Shown piece after piece: positions 10,011 through 18,557 of a stretch of 64,000 nucleotides of DNA. Origin of the DNA: Flavobacteriales bacterium (GTDB lineage Bacteria > Bacteroidota > Bacteroidia > Flavobacteriales_E > Vicingaceae); the NCBI GenBank assembly GCA_020635815.1, contig JACJZB010000001.1, forward strand, positions 620,001 to 684,000, in the 5' to 3' direction. Below the pieces are notes generated by a model. That model did not search any database, was not told the origin of the DNA, and saw nothing but the letters and a program-made list of their open reading frames with translations. Made by a program: the position numbers and the translations under genes. Positions within the stretch are counted from its first letter, which is position 1, and each line of letters starts with the position of its first letter.

Positions 10011-10838
10011 TTATTTCGTTTTCAGATGCTTTAACTTAAGTTTTTCGTCAAGTTTTGAAACAAATGAAAGTTCAAAGAATTTTACTACTTTATATTTTGT
10101 TAACTCTTCAATATCATTTCCTTCACTTTGAGCATAGCCATATTCGTCATATGCATAACAAATAAAAATTTCTGATTGATTAGGGTTGTTTTTCCAATGT
10201 TCTTCACCTCCATAAAATCTAAAGACATATTTATGTTTTGCAGAATGACCTATTAATATTGTTATATAACCATCACTATTGTAATAGTCGCTTGAAGTGG
10301 GCCTTTCTATAAAATCATTTTCCTCTATAACTGCATTAATGGTTTTTTCTAAAGACTTTTTTGAAATGGGATAGCTATACCCAGCTAAAGAGCCATGTGT
10401 TCCTGCTGTAGAGCAAAATGCAAAAAAAGCAACAACGCCAATGCTATTAATAAATGTATGTTTTAGTGGTAATTTATATAGTTTAGATTTGTAATTATAA
10501 CTGAAAGGAAGAATTAATAGGCAAAATAAGTCTGTATAATCAATCACTCTATTTATTGAATAAAGGTTAAAACTATTCCAGTATTCAATGATACTATTAG
10601 TAATGGGGAGCTTCCATATAATAAAACAGACACAAGTCAATATGTAGATAGCATTTTTTTGTTTTGGTAAAAACGAATAAAGAAATAAAGGGAAAATAAA
10701 TAGACCTGCAATATCACTTAGTTTACCAGTAATGAAATTAGAGAAGTTATATTTTAAAAACCAATCATTTAAAAGTAAAATGGCTAAACCAATTAAGAAT
10801 GCTTTTGAAACAAGTATGTCAGATTTTTTACTAGTCAT
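10011..10838 (-). CDS. hypothetical membrane protein
   Basis: 275 residues, not recognised. The N-terminal half (about 10-165) has four to five hydrophobic segments. The C-terminal half is soluble and mixed (about 165-275), with IEENDFIERPTSSDYYNSD and a KHKYVFRFYGGEEHW stretch. That layout suggests a membrane anchor with a small domain outside the membrane. It has its own promoter-like sequence (10869-10898) and lies upstream of the DUF885 gene. No function can be assigned. Confidence 0.6.
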   Translation of the reverse strand: MTSKKSDILVSKAFLIGLAILLLNDWFLKYNFSNFITGKLSDIAGLFIFPLFLYSFLPKQKNAIYILTCVCFIIWKLPITNSIIEYWNSFNLYSINRVIDYTDLFCLLILPFSYNYKSKLYKLPLKHTFINSIGVVAFFAFCSTAGTHGSLAGYSYPISKKSLEKTINAVIEENDFIERPTSSDYYNSDGYITILIGHSAKHKYVFRFYGGEEHWKNNPNQSEIFICYAYDEYGYAQSEGNDIEELTKYKVVKFFELSFVSKLDEKLKLKHLKTK

Positions 10839-10868
10839 AAACTACAACACATAATAATTAACTTTAAA

Positions 10869-10898
10869 CGAAAATACCTCATTTCTAATTAAAAACAA
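10869..10898 (-). promoter_or_regulatory. promoter TTG-N19-TATTTTCG
   Basis: On the minus strand TTG (10896-10898) is followed after exactly 19 nt by TATTTTCG (10869-10876), a one-base variant of the Bacteroidota -7 box TAnnTTTG. It sits 30 nt upstream of the membrane-protein start codon at 10838. Confidence 0.5.
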
Positions 10899-11247
10899 CC
10901 CCTTGTTGAAAAGTGTTTAAAAGTTTAATTAGCGTCATTGCGGAAGTAGCGGAGCGGATATCCGCAATCTCAGTTTGTTTAGGAGGGAAGAGGCTTAGTA
11001 GTTTTGGTTCAGGGAGATTGCGGGTCAATCCTTCGACAAGCTCAGGATGACAAAGCAATGACGTTCTTTTAAAAAGAGGAAAGTCATCCGACCACTAATA
11101 TCGAGTATCGTCATTGCGATGAGCGTAATGTAATGAAGCGAAGAAGTAATCTTAACCAATGAAAAGATTGCTTCACTCATTCTTCGTTCGCAATGACGGT
11201 ACAAAGAAAAAGATTAAGGTTAGCACCTTCAATGACTTAAGAATTAC

Positions 11248-11255
11248 TACCTTTG
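11248..11255 (+). promoter_or_regulatory. candidate -7 box TACCTTTG for the ABC-F operon
   Basis: Exact match to TAnnTTTG, 25 nt upstream of the ABC-F start codon. No clear TTG lies at the expected distance, so confidence is moderate. Confidence 0.4.
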
Positions 11256-11280
11256 CAGCCGTTAAAAAAACACAAGAATT

Positions 11281-12882
11281 ATGATAGCAGCACACAATGT
11301 ATCGTTACAATATGGTAAACGAATTTTATTTGATGAAGTAAACATAAAGTTTAACCATGGCGAGTGCTACGGAGTTATTGGTGCCAATGGTGCTGGTAAA
11401 TCTACCTTTTTAAAAATATTAAGTGGTGAAATAGCTCCAAACTCTGGTAACGTAACCATAGAGCCAGGCAAGCGTATGGCGGTTTTAAGCCAAGACCACA
11501 ACAAGTACAACGACCAAACGGTATTAAATACCATTATGATGGGACACGAAAAGTTGTGGAATATAATGCAAGAAAAGGATGCCATTTACATGAAAGAAGA
11601 TTTTAGCGAAGCTGATGGTATTAAGGCATCGGAACTTGAAGCTGAATTTGCAGAAATGGATGGATGGAACGCTGAATCAGACGCAGCAAGCATATTAAGT
11701 GGTTTGGGTATAGGAGAGGAGTTTCATTATACATTAATGGCTGATATGAACGGTAGCCAGAAAGTAAGAATATTATTGGCACAAGCTGTTTTTGGTAATC
11801 CTGATATTTTAATACTGGATGAGCCTACCAATGACTTGGACATCCATACCATTGGTTGGTTAGAAAACTTTTTGTTGGATTTTAAAAATACGGTGATTGT
11901 GGTTTCTCACGATAGACACTTTTTAGATACGGTTTGTACCGTAATTGCCGATATCGATTTTAATAAAATTAGCTTGTTTACGGGTAACTACTCGTTTTGG
12001 TATCAAAGTAGCCAGTTAGCTTTACGTCAAAAACAATCGGCTAACAAAAAAGCAGAAGAAAAGAAAAAAGAATTACAAGAGTTTATTGCTCGTTTTAGTG
12101 CCAACGCTTCTAAATCGAAACAAGCAACTGGTCGTAAAAAAATGTTGGATAAAATTAATGTAGAAGACATTAAGCCTTCATCGCGTCGTTATCCGGCAAT
12201 TATTTTTAACCAAGTGCGTGAGGCTGGAGATCAGATTTTACATATTACTGGTATGAGTAAAGCTGGCTTGTTTTCTGGTTTAGATTTAAATGTAAATAAA
12301 GGCGATAAAATTGCTATTGTTTCTAAAAACAGTATGGCAGTTACGGCTTTGTTCGAAATTTTAAACGGTAAAATGAAAGCCGATAGTGGAGAATTTAACT
12401 ACGGACAAACGATACACACTTCATATTTACCAACCAACAATGATGGTTTCTTTAATGGAAACGATAACTTAATTGATTGGTTACGTCAGTACTCTGAAGA
12501 GAAAGACGAGGTTTACATTAGAGGATTTTTAGGTAAAATGTTGTTCTCTGGAGAGGAAGTTTTTAAAAAATCGAATGTATTGTCAGGTGGAGAAAAAGTA
12601 CGTTGCATGGTTTCTCGTATGATGTTGGCTGAGGGGAATTTATTAATGTTAGATGAACCTACTAATCACCTTGATTTAGAGTCGATTACTGCTTTTAATA
12701 ATTCATTAATCGATTTTAAAGGAACAGTATTGTTTACCTCTCATGACCACGAGTTTACGCAAACGGTTGCCAATAGAATAGTGGAATTGACACCAAATGG
12801 TTGTATTGATAAGTTAATGACTTACGATGAGTATTTGGAAAGCGATAAAGTAGCGGGTCAGAAATCTGATTTATATGCTTAA
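11281..12882 (+). CDS. ABC-F family ATPase (YbiT/YkpA-type)
   Basis: 533-residue soluble tandem ABC ATPase without membrane segments, so a ribosome-associated ABC-F protein. NBD1 has Walker A GANGAGKST (34-42) and Walker B ILILDEPTND, but its signature is degenerate (MNGSQKVRI, 156-164). An ABC-F linker rich in Lys/Gln (about 245-300) follows. NBD2 has an intact signature LSGGEK (434-439) and LMLDEPTNHLD, but its Walker A is lost (VSKNSMAVT, 347-355). This pattern leaves one normal composite ATP site and one degenerate one. It overlaps ttcA by 8 nt and is clearly an operon with it. The substrate (ribosome state or antibiotic) is unknown. Confidence 0.88.
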   Translation: MIAAHNVSLQYGKRILFDEVNIKFNHGECYGVIGANGAGKSTFLKILSGEIAPNSGNVTIEPGKRMAVLSQDHNKYNDQTVLNTIMMGHEKLWNIMQEKDAIYMKEDFSEADGIKASELEAEFAEMDGWNAESDAASILSGLGIGEEFHYTLMADMNGSQKVRILLAQAVFGNPDILILDEPTNDLDIHTIGWLENFLLDFKNTVIVVSHDRHFLDTVCTVIADIDFNKISLFTGNYSFWYQSSQLALRQKQSANKKAEEKKKELQEFIARFSANASKSKQATGRKKMLDKINVEDIKPSSRRYPAIIFNQVREAGDQILHITGMSKAGLFSGLDLNVNKGDKIAIVSKNSMAVTALFEILNGKMKADSGEFNYGQTIHTSYLPTNNDGFFNGNDNLIDWLRQYSEEKDEVYIRGFLGKMLFSGEEVFKKSNVLSGGEKVRCMVSRMMLAEGNLLMLDEPTNHLDLESITAFNNSLIDFKGTVLFTSHDHEFTQTVANRIVELTPNGCIDKLMTYDEYLESDKVAGQKSDLYA

Positions 12883-13657
12883 AACCGAAAGCACTGTAGA
12901 TTTAGGAAAACTCACCAAAAAACTTCGTAGAGAAGTTTGGCGAGCGATTACTGATTTTAAGATGCTGGAGAATGGCGATAAAATTATGGTTTGCCTTTCG
13001 GGAGGTAAAGACAGTTATACCATGTTGGATGTGATGATACATTACCAACAAACTTCTGATATTGATTTTGAGATTATAGCGGTAAACATGGACCAGAAAC
13101 AACCTGGTTTCCCAGAAGAAGTGTTGCCTAACTATTTAACAAAGTTGGGTGTTCCTTATCAAATTGTAAGTCAAGACACTTATTCGGTAGTAAAAGAAAA
13201 AACACCTGAAGGAAAAGCTACTTGTAGTTTGTGTTCGCGTATGCGTAGAGGTAAATTGTACGCAACAGCTGCGGAGTTGGGTTGCAACAAGTTGGCTTTG
13301 GGGCATCATCGTGATGATATTATCGAAACTTTTTTATTGAATGTATTTTTTGGTGGTAAGCTAGAAGCGATGCCTCCAAAATACCGAACAGATGATGAAC
13401 AATTTGTGGTGATTCGCCCCTTAGCGTATTGCAAGGAAGAAGACATAGAGGTTTTTGCTGATGAAATGCAATATCCAATTATACCATGTAATTTGTGTGG
13501 CACTCAGCCTAATTTACAGCGTCAAAACATGAAAAAAATGCTAAAAGATTGGGAGCAAATTTATCCTGATCGTTCGGCAGTAATTTTTAATGCCTTAAAA
13601 AATGCATCACCATCGCACTTACTCGACCCAAAGTTGTTTGATTTTACTGGGATTTAG
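12875..13657 (+). CDS. ttcA: tRNA 2-thiocytidine(32) synthetase TtcA
   Basis: 260-residue PP-loop ATPase that installs 2-thiocytidine at tRNA position 32. The ATP-binding PP-loop is SGGKDS (42-47). The Fe-S cysteines are Cys117 and Cys120 (CSLC) and Cys205 (CNLCGTQ). The ALGHHRDDIIETFLLN helix (141-156) is typical of TtcA. The start ATG lies inside the last codons of the ABC-F gene (8-nt overlap), indicating translational coupling. Both genes act on the translation machinery. Confidence 0.9.
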   Translation: MLKTESTVDLGKLTKKLRREVWRAITDFKMLENGDKIMVCLSGGKDSYTMLDVMIHYQQTSDIDFEIIAVNMDQKQPGFPEEVLPNYLTKLGVPYQIVSQDTYSVVKEKTPEGKATCSLCSRMRRGKLYATAAELGCNKLALGHHRDDIIETFLLNVFFGGKLEAMPPKYRTDDEQFVVIRPLAYCKEEDIEVFADEMQYPIIPCNLCGTQPNLQRQNMKKMLKDWEQIYPDRSAVIFNALKNASPSHLLDPKLFDFTGI

Positions 13658-14052
13658 TTGAGATTGCGGGTCAAGCCCGCAAAGACGGTTCTAGATAAAA
13701 TATACTTTATCGTTATTCCGGAAGTAGCGGAGCGGATATCCGGAATCTTTTAATTCGTTAATAGTTTTTGATGCTGAGATTGCGGATAATTTTCATTCTT
13801 CAAATTTCCGCAATGACGCACTTGTTTGGGTTTTCGTCATTATGGGCTCGACCCGTAATCTTATAGATGAGATTCTGGATTTTGACTATTGCTACTTTTG
13901 GAATGACGATATGAAAAATAGTTTTTGATGCTGAGATTGCGGATAATTTTCATTCTTCAAATTTCCGCAAAGACGTAGATGTTTAATTTGATCATCATTG
14001 CGGGCTTGACCCGCAATCTTCTGAATTAGGCTCTAAATATCCGAAATCTACA
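13658..14052. repeat. 395-nt intergenic region packed with family A hairpins
   Basis: No gene. Seven elements can be traced: 13660-13688, 13711-13748, 13775-13818, 13835-13861, 13869-13908, 13932-13975 and 13995-14020. Within it, 13760-13818 and 13917-13975 are direct repeats of 59 nt with one mismatch. Copies alternate orientation. The stems differ between copies by paired changes (TTGCGG/CCGCAA in some, TTCCGG/CCGGAA in others). The block leads straight into the GIY-YIG gene. Confidence 0.85.
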
Positions 14053-14352
14053 TTACCAACTCTCAACTTCTTCACTCAAGTCATCCCAATTAGGATTAGT
14101 ACTTTCAATTAATTCGTCTTTCCATTCTCTTTTCCAGTTCTTGATGCTCTTTTCTCTAGCAATAGCTTCTTCAATCCTTGAAAAAGCTTCGTAAAACACC
14201 AATTTATTACAATTGTATTTTGCCGTAAATGAATTTTGGAACTCTTTTGTTTTATGTTGATAGATTCTAACTTTTAAATCAGAGGTAACCCCAACATATA
14301 AAACTTCATTGTTTTTGTTGGTTAGAAAATATATGCAGCCACCTTTTTCCAT
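14053..14352 (-). CDS. lone GIY-YIG nuclease-fold protein
   Basis: 99 residues, entirely a GIY-YIG domain. CIYFLTNKNNEVLYVGVTS (6-24) is the GIY ... YIG motif (here IYF and LYVG). The catalytic Arg is in LKVRIYQHK (26-34), and a conserved AREKSIKNWKREWK segment lies near 65-80. Small stand-alone proteins of this kind (UPF0213/YhbQ-like) are common in Bacteroidota; their role is not established. The gene is enclosed by hairpin repeats on both sides (block 13660-14020, and 14370-14408, 18 nt before its start codon), which suggests a link between nuclease and repeats (inference). Confidence 0.85.
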   Translation of the reverse strand: MEKGGCIYFLTNKNNEVLYVGVTSDLKVRIYQHKTKEFQNSFTAKYNCNKLVFYEAFSRIEEAIAREKSIKNWKREWKDELIESTNPNWDDLSEEVESW

Positions 14353-14369
14353 TTTGTGTGTTTATTAAT

Positions 14370-14408
14370 GAGATTGCGGATATCCGCTCCGCTACTTCCG
14401 CAATGACG
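14370..14408 (-). repeat. family A hairpin repeat
   Basis: Minus-sense copy with stem AGATTGCGGA/TCCGCAATGACG and the loop TATCCGCTCCGCTACT. It is the reverse complement of the copies at 8065, 10933 and 13711. It fills the gap between DUF2461 and the GIY-YIG gene. Confidence 0.85.
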
Positions 14409-14413
14409 TTAAG

Positions 14414-15103
14414 TTACAACCCTTTTAAAGTCTCCCCATTTTCATCGGTAGTTAACACATAACTCATGTAATCGAAAAATGGACGCATGGCTTTAAAAGT
14501 TTCGTTGGCAACTTTATAAAAGTCGGGAGCCATCACTTCTTTATCGGTAAATGATTTAGAAATTAAAAATTGTTTGTATTGCAACAAATCTAAGGCTGGG
14601 TCTTCTTTGTCAAAGCCTTTAGGGCAAGTCTTTAATTTATCCCCATTTAAGACTCCAAAAGTGTCTTTAAACGATTTGCTATTGATGATTTTTCGTAAAT
14701 CATCAGGGTTGGCTGAAATGTCTTTTCTTATTTTTAATAAATCAGGAGCTTCTGGAGACCAGAAGCCACCACCAATAAAAGATGCTTCTGGCTGAATATG
14801 AAGGTAATAACCACCTCTTAATAATTTTGTAGCTCTTGTAAGTCCAATTCCCCAATTGTTTTTGTAAGGCGATTTATCTTTACGGAAACGCACGTCTCGA
14901 TAAATTCGCTTTAAGCTTTTTTTACCTGTAAGAGTTTCAATATTATCGTGTTTTTGCATTTCAGCCAACAAAGCATCAGCAAAAGCAATGGTTTCTTGGT
15001 GTTGTGCTAAATAGAGGTCTTTGTTTTCGTTAAACCAATCTCTGTTATTATTTTGTTGAAGTGTTTTTAAAAAATCGAAATTTGCTTGAGTAATTGCAGC
15101 CAT
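14414..15103 (-). CDS. DUF2461 family protein (TIGR02453)
   Basis: 229 residues from the ATG at 15103. A TTG 24 nt upstream would add eight residues but is a less likely start. Family features are the FDFLKTLQQNNNRDWFNENK opening, RDVRFRKDKSPYKNNWGIGL near the centre, and GGYYLHIQPEASFIGGGFW. The biochemical role of DUF2461 is unknown. It is a single gene bordered by a hairpin repeat downstream and the inverted-repeat element 15185-15310 upstream. Confidence 0.85.
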   Translation of the reverse strand: MAAITQANFDFLKTLQQNNNRDWFNENKDLYLAQHQETIAFADALLAEMQKHDNIETLTGKKSLKRIYRDVRFRKDKSPYKNNWGIGLTRATKLLRGGYYLHIQPEASFIGGGFWSPEAPDLLKIRKDISANPDDLRKIINSKSFKDTFGVLNGDKLKTCPKGFDKEDPALDLLQYKQFLISKSFTDKEVMAPDFYKVANETFKAMRPFFDYMSYVLTTDENGETLKGL

Positions 15104-15184
15104 GTTATTGTTTTGTAAAAGGTTCAACTAAATTAATTATTTTTTGAGTGTTAAATAAATACTATTCGTTCCTTTCATTAATTA

Positions 15185-15310
15185 TTAACCACATAGGTTT
15201 ATTATAGTAACATAGTTGTTAATTATAATAGAATGTCTAGTCTTTCCCGATAAATCGGGAACTATTTAAGCTAATATCATTCTTTTAAGCTATGTCTCTA
15301 TGTGGTTTAA
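15185..15310. repeat. 126-nt inverted-repeat (MITE-like) element, copy 1
   Basis: Begins TTAACCACATAG and ends CTATGTGGTTTAA, giving terminal inverted repeats. An internal hairpin TTCCCGAT-AA-ATCGGGAA lies at 15244-15261. A second element with the same ends lies at 16618-16744, on the other side of the MFS gene. It encodes no protein. Confidence 0.7.
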
Positions 15311-15361
15311 TAATCTTGTAACTAATTTAATTTACTTTAAGATTAAAGTTACTTTTGTGGC

Positions 15362-16612
15362 ATGGCAAAAAAAGATCCCTATCAAGCATTAAGGTTTCGT
15401 GAGTTCAACTTGTTTTTAATCATCCGTTTTGCAATGGTTTTTGCTTGGACAATGCAATTTATTGTAATAGAATGGGAAGTTTATAGTCTTACCAAAGATC
15501 CACTATCATTAGGGTTAATTGGTTTGATGGAAGTTGTTCCTGCGGTTTCGTTAGCCTTGTTTGCAGGGCATATTGTTGATCAAAAAGAAAAAAGAGGATT
15601 ATTAATGAAGTGCTTGCTGGCATTTTTTACCATTAGTAGTTTATTGTTTGTGGTTTGCTTACCTCAATTTCAAGAGGCAATGGAAACTAATTTTGTTGTT
15701 TGGTCTATATATGGGTTGGTATTTTTAGGAGGAGTTGTAAGGTCGTTTATTAGTCCAACAATATTTTCTTTATTCTCATTGGTTGTACCTAAAGAAGCTT
15801 ATGTTAATGGTGCCACATGGAGTAGCTCAGTATGGCAAATTGGTTCTGTTGTTGGGCCAGCTTTTGCTGGATTTTCCATTTTATGGTTTGGTGTACATTG
15901 GTCGATGTTTGTAATTGTTGGGTTTACCGTTTTTGCTTTTTTAATGTTAACACAAATAGAAAAGAAACCAATTTTAAATACAAAAATAGGAGAGAAGGTA
16001 AGCGATAGCTTAAAAGAAGGGTTACGTTTTGTGTTTAAAACCAAAGAAGTTTTAGGAGCAATTACATTAGATATGGTTGCCGTTTTATTTGGTGGAGCTG
16101 TTGCTTTATTGCCTGTTTTTGCACAAGATATTTTAAAAGTTGGCCCTACTGGTTTTGGTTTTTTAAGAGCTGCACCAGCAATAGGTTCTTTCTTAACCAT
16201 TATTACCATTGCTTATTTTCCAATTACGGTAAAAGCAGGAGTTAAGTTGTTGTTTGCCATATTTGGGTTTGGTATTAGCATTATTGTTTTTGGCTATTCT
16301 CAATGGTTTATTCTGTCGCTAATTGCTTTATTTTTTAGTGGAGTATTTGATGGAGTTTCAGTTGTTATTCGTCAAACCATATTACAATTAAAAACACCTG
16401 ATAACATGAGAGGTAGAGTTGCATCTGTAAACTCTATGTTTGTAGGTTCTTCAAATGAATTAGGAGCTTTTGAAAGTGGTTTAACAGCCAAACTAATGGG
16501 TACTGTAAACGCGGTGTTATTTGGTGGAATTATGACTTGTGTAATTGTTGCTACCTCTGGTTTTGTATTTCCTAAATTGAGGGATTTAGATTTATCGAAA
16601 GCTGATGAGTAG
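15362..16612 (+). CDS. MFS transporter (EntS/MFS_3-like exporter)
   Basis: 416 residues with about 12 hydrophobic helices and the MFS loop motif GHIVDQKEKR (74-83) after helix 2. The overall pattern resembles MFS_3/EntS-type exporters. The substrate is unknown. A TACTTTTG -7-like box ends only 4 nt before the ATG, so the mRNA may have almost no leader. It is a single gene, framed by two short inverted-repeat elements (15185-15310 and 16618-16744). Confidence 0.8.
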   Translation: MAKKDPYQALRFREFNLFLIIRFAMVFAWTMQFIVIEWEVYSLTKDPLSLGLIGLMEVVPAVSLALFAGHIVDQKEKRGLLMKCLLAFFTISSLLFVVCLPQFQEAMETNFVVWSIYGLVFLGGVVRSFISPTIFSLFSLVVPKEAYVNGATWSSSVWQIGSVVGPAFAGFSILWFGVHWSMFVIVGFTVFAFLMLTQIEKKPILNTKIGEKVSDSLKEGLRFVFKTKEVLGAITLDMVAVLFGGAVALLPVFAQDILKVGPTGFGFLRAAPAIGSFLTIITIAYFPITVKAGVKLLFAIFGFGISIIVFGYSQWFILSLIALFFSGVFDGVSVVIRQTILQLKTPDNMRGRVASVNSMFVGSSNELGAFESGLTAKLMGTVNAVLFGGIMTCVIVATSGFVFPKLRDLDLSKADE

Positions 16613-16617
16613 TATTC

Positions 16618-16744
16618 AAACCACATAGAAACATAGTTTCCGTTACTATCAACAAGTAATACATTAGTTATTTCACACGATGTGTGAAAAACTATATTCG
16701 ACTTATGCAGTTCTAAAAAAAAGCTGCGAGTCTATGTGGTTTAA
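16618..16744. repeat. 127-nt inverted-repeat (MITE-like) element, copy 2
   Basis: Starts AAACCACATAGAAACATAG just after the MFS stop codon and ends CTATGTGGTTTAA, like copy 1. An internal hairpin TTTCACAC-GAT-GTGTGAAA replaces the different central hairpin of copy 1. Ends are conserved and centres are not. Confidence 0.7.
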
Positions 16745-16769
16745 TTTTTTTAGACAAAGGTAATAGCGT

Positions 16770-16809
16770 TGATTGTCACCCGACCGCTTTAACTCTTCTT
16801 TCGTAATGA
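16770..16809. repeat. degenerate family A hairpin repeat
   Basis: GATTGTCACCCGACCGC ... TTTCGTAATGACG keeps the GATTG and AATGACG edges of the family but has a weak stem. It lies just downstream of the cyclophilin stop codon. Confidence 0.45.
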
Positions 16810-16813
16810 CGAG

Positions 16814-17599
16814 TTATTTTACAACCACAACCGAATCAATAAAAATATCTGTTCTAGGCCATTCTCTTGAATCTGTTTCTACAACAGTAATTTTTGGAAC
16901 AACACTATAACCACTTATAATTTCTCCAAAAACAGTATGCTCTCCATCTATATGGGCTGCTCCAGGATTTTGTGTGTAGTAATCAATTTGAGTTTGATTA
17001 TAAGTGTAATTGTTTTGCATTTCATAGTGTTTTAACAATTCCTTTTTGTATTTCATACCCTCAACAAAATAAAAGGCATAAGGGTCTGAGCGTTTATCAG
17101 GATTATTTAAATAACCCCTTGCAGCTCCTAGAGTTCCTCTTTTATGTATTCTATTTCTTTTAATTTCATTGGGTATGGTGTAGCTTCCAATCCCTTTTTT
17201 AACCTCAACTTGCTCTTGCTTAGATGTTCCTCCACCTTGAGCTATAAAGTGCTGAACAGCACGAGTAAAAACAGAACCTTTAAAAAAACCTTTTTTTGCC
17301 AACATCACAAAATTTGCTCGATGTAAAGGTGTGTCTTTGTATAAACGAACTCTTAGTTTTCCATAAGTGGTATAAATATCTAAAATCGTTTCAGGGTTTT
17401 CTTTGCCATAAGCCAATAGTTTTTCGGTTACATTTTCATTGCTAATTAAGTCAGGTTTAACTTCAACCCCTTTTTCAATTTCTTTTGGTACATTCTCTTT
17501 TACTACTTTTTTAGTTGGAGCAACTTCTTTGGGTTGGTCTTCACAGCCAACAAGACTAATTAATATTAAGATTAGAAAGGTAATTTTTATGAATTTCAT
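16814..17599 (-). CDS. cyclophilin-type peptidyl-prolyl isomerase, lipoprotein
   Basis: 261 residues with a lipoprotein signal (ISLVGC, Cys19) and a charged linker. The cyclophilin domain spans about 75-260: ETILDIYTTYGKLRVRLYKD, ANFVMLAKKGFFKGSVFTRA and HFIAQGGG carry the active-site Arg and Gln. It catalyses proline isomerisation during folding of envelope proteins. An insert around 175-205 (YFVEGMKYKKELLKHYEMQ) is common in Bacteroidota homologues. It is divergent from the YitT gene, with a TATTTTTG -7-like box at 17604-17611. Confidence 0.88.
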   Translation of the reverse strand: MKFIKITFLILILISLVGCEDQPKEVAPTKKVVKENVPKEIEKGVEVKPDLISNENVTEKLLAYGKENPETILDIYTTYGKLRVRLYKDTPLHRANFVMLAKKGFFKGSVFTRAVQHFIAQGGGTSKQEQVEVKKGIGSYTIPNEIKRNRIHKRGTLGAARGYLNNPDKRSDPYAFYFVEGMKYKKELLKHYEMQNNYTYNQTQIDYYTQNPGAAHIDGEHTVFGEIISGYSVVPKITVVETDSREWPRTDIFIDSVVVVK

Positions 17600-17678
17600 T
17601 CTTCAAAAATAATAAAATTGAGAAGAGAATTAAATCTATGATATATGTTAGATATTATCAATTCAGAATTGCCTAAAC

Positions 17679-18557
17679 TTGCCCAAAATAAACTTTAAAC
17701 ACGTGAAATTAATTAATGCTAAACAAGAGCTCTTAAACTACATTTTTATACTTGTAGGTAGCTTTTCTCTTGCATTTGGAGTGGTTGGTTTTTTAGCACC
17801 CAATAAAATTGCAACTGGGGGAACTGCTGGGTTGGCTATTGTCCTCCATTATTTAACAAATTTACCAACAGGTACTTTACTTGCGTTAATCAATATTCCT
17901 TTATTGGCTGTAAGCGTTAAATATTTAGGGAAGTACTTCGCTATTAAGACAATCATTACCATTATCTTAATGGGTGTTTTTATTGACTTATTGGCTGAAA
18001 TAATTCGTTTACCTGCTTTAAGTAATCAACCTTTATTAGCAACGCTATATGGAGGTGTTTTAATTGGTATAGGATTGGGGTTAATTTTTAAAGGTGGAGC
18101 ATCGGCTGGTGGAGGAACTATTATTGCAAAAATAATAACTTCAAAAACAAGCATGAAAACAGGAACTGTTATCTTGATTTTAGATGCAATAGTAGTAGTG
18201 TTATCTGGTGTAGTGTTTAAAAGTATAGAACTCGCTTTATGGAGTATGATAAGTATTTTTGCCGCTTCCAAATTAATTGATACTATACTTACTGGTCGTC
18301 AAAGTGAAAAAATAGTTCACATTTCTTCTGCTAAAAACCTTTCTGAATTGAGCACTATTATTGATGAATCTCTACATATTTCTGGTACTATTGTAAAAGG
18401 AAGTGATTTAGCTTTAAGTGAAAACAAAGACATTATTTTTGTTGTAGTACCCAATAATAGATTGAATACCCTAAAGAATTTAGTTTTTGCTTATGATAAT
18501 AAAGCTAAGATGATAGTAATGGAAGCAACCGAGATGTTAGGTCCAGCCAAGAAATAA
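17679..18557 (+). CDS. YitT family (DUF161/DUF2179) membrane protein
   Basis: 292 residues. Five to six membrane helices (about 20-200) with the glycine-rich GGASAGGGTIIAK motif (about 148-160), then a soluble DUF2179 domain (about 215-290). The function of the family is unknown. There is no ATG near the start: TTG at 17679 or GTG at 17703 (giving VKLINAKQ as the first residues) are both possible. The stop codon lies inside a perfect 58-bp palindrome that serves as terminator. A second YitT gene is at 38430. Confidence 0.8.
   Translation: MPKINFKHVKLINAKQELLNYIFILVGSFSLAFGVVGFLAPNKIATGGTAGLAIVLHYLTNLPTGTLLALINIPLLAVSVKYLGKYFAIKTIITIILMGVFIDLLAEIIRLPALSNQPLLATLYGGVLIGIGLGLIFKGGASAGGGTIIAKIITSKTSMKTGTVILILDAIVVVLSGVVFKSIELALWSMISIFAASKLIDTILTGRQSEKIVHISSAKNLSELSTIIDESLHISGTIVKGSDLALSENKDIIFVVVPNNRLNTLKNLVFAYDNKAKMIVMEATEMLGPAKK

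Larger units (their letters stand above)
10839..11280. repeat. 442-nt intergenic region with family A and related hairpin repeats
   Basis: No gene found. It holds, in order: a full family A copy (10933-10970); a compound copy (11014-11063) whose loop contains a second element with core TTCGACAAGCTC; a single arm AGTCATCCGACCACTAA (11082-11098) that occurs as both arms of a hairpin at 61073-61119; and two more family A copies (11109-11152 and 11165-11199). The remainder carries the divergent promoters of the flanking genes. Confidence 0.8.

Noticed and set aside
13658..14052. tRNA or rRNA in the hairpin-rich gap
   Set aside because: Stems are short and isolated; no cloverleaf, CCA end or T-loop consensus was found.
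15799..16209. 136-codon minus-strand frame inside the MFS gene
   Set aside because: Composition rich in Lys/Thr/Pro with no domain; it is antisense to well-supported transporter helices.
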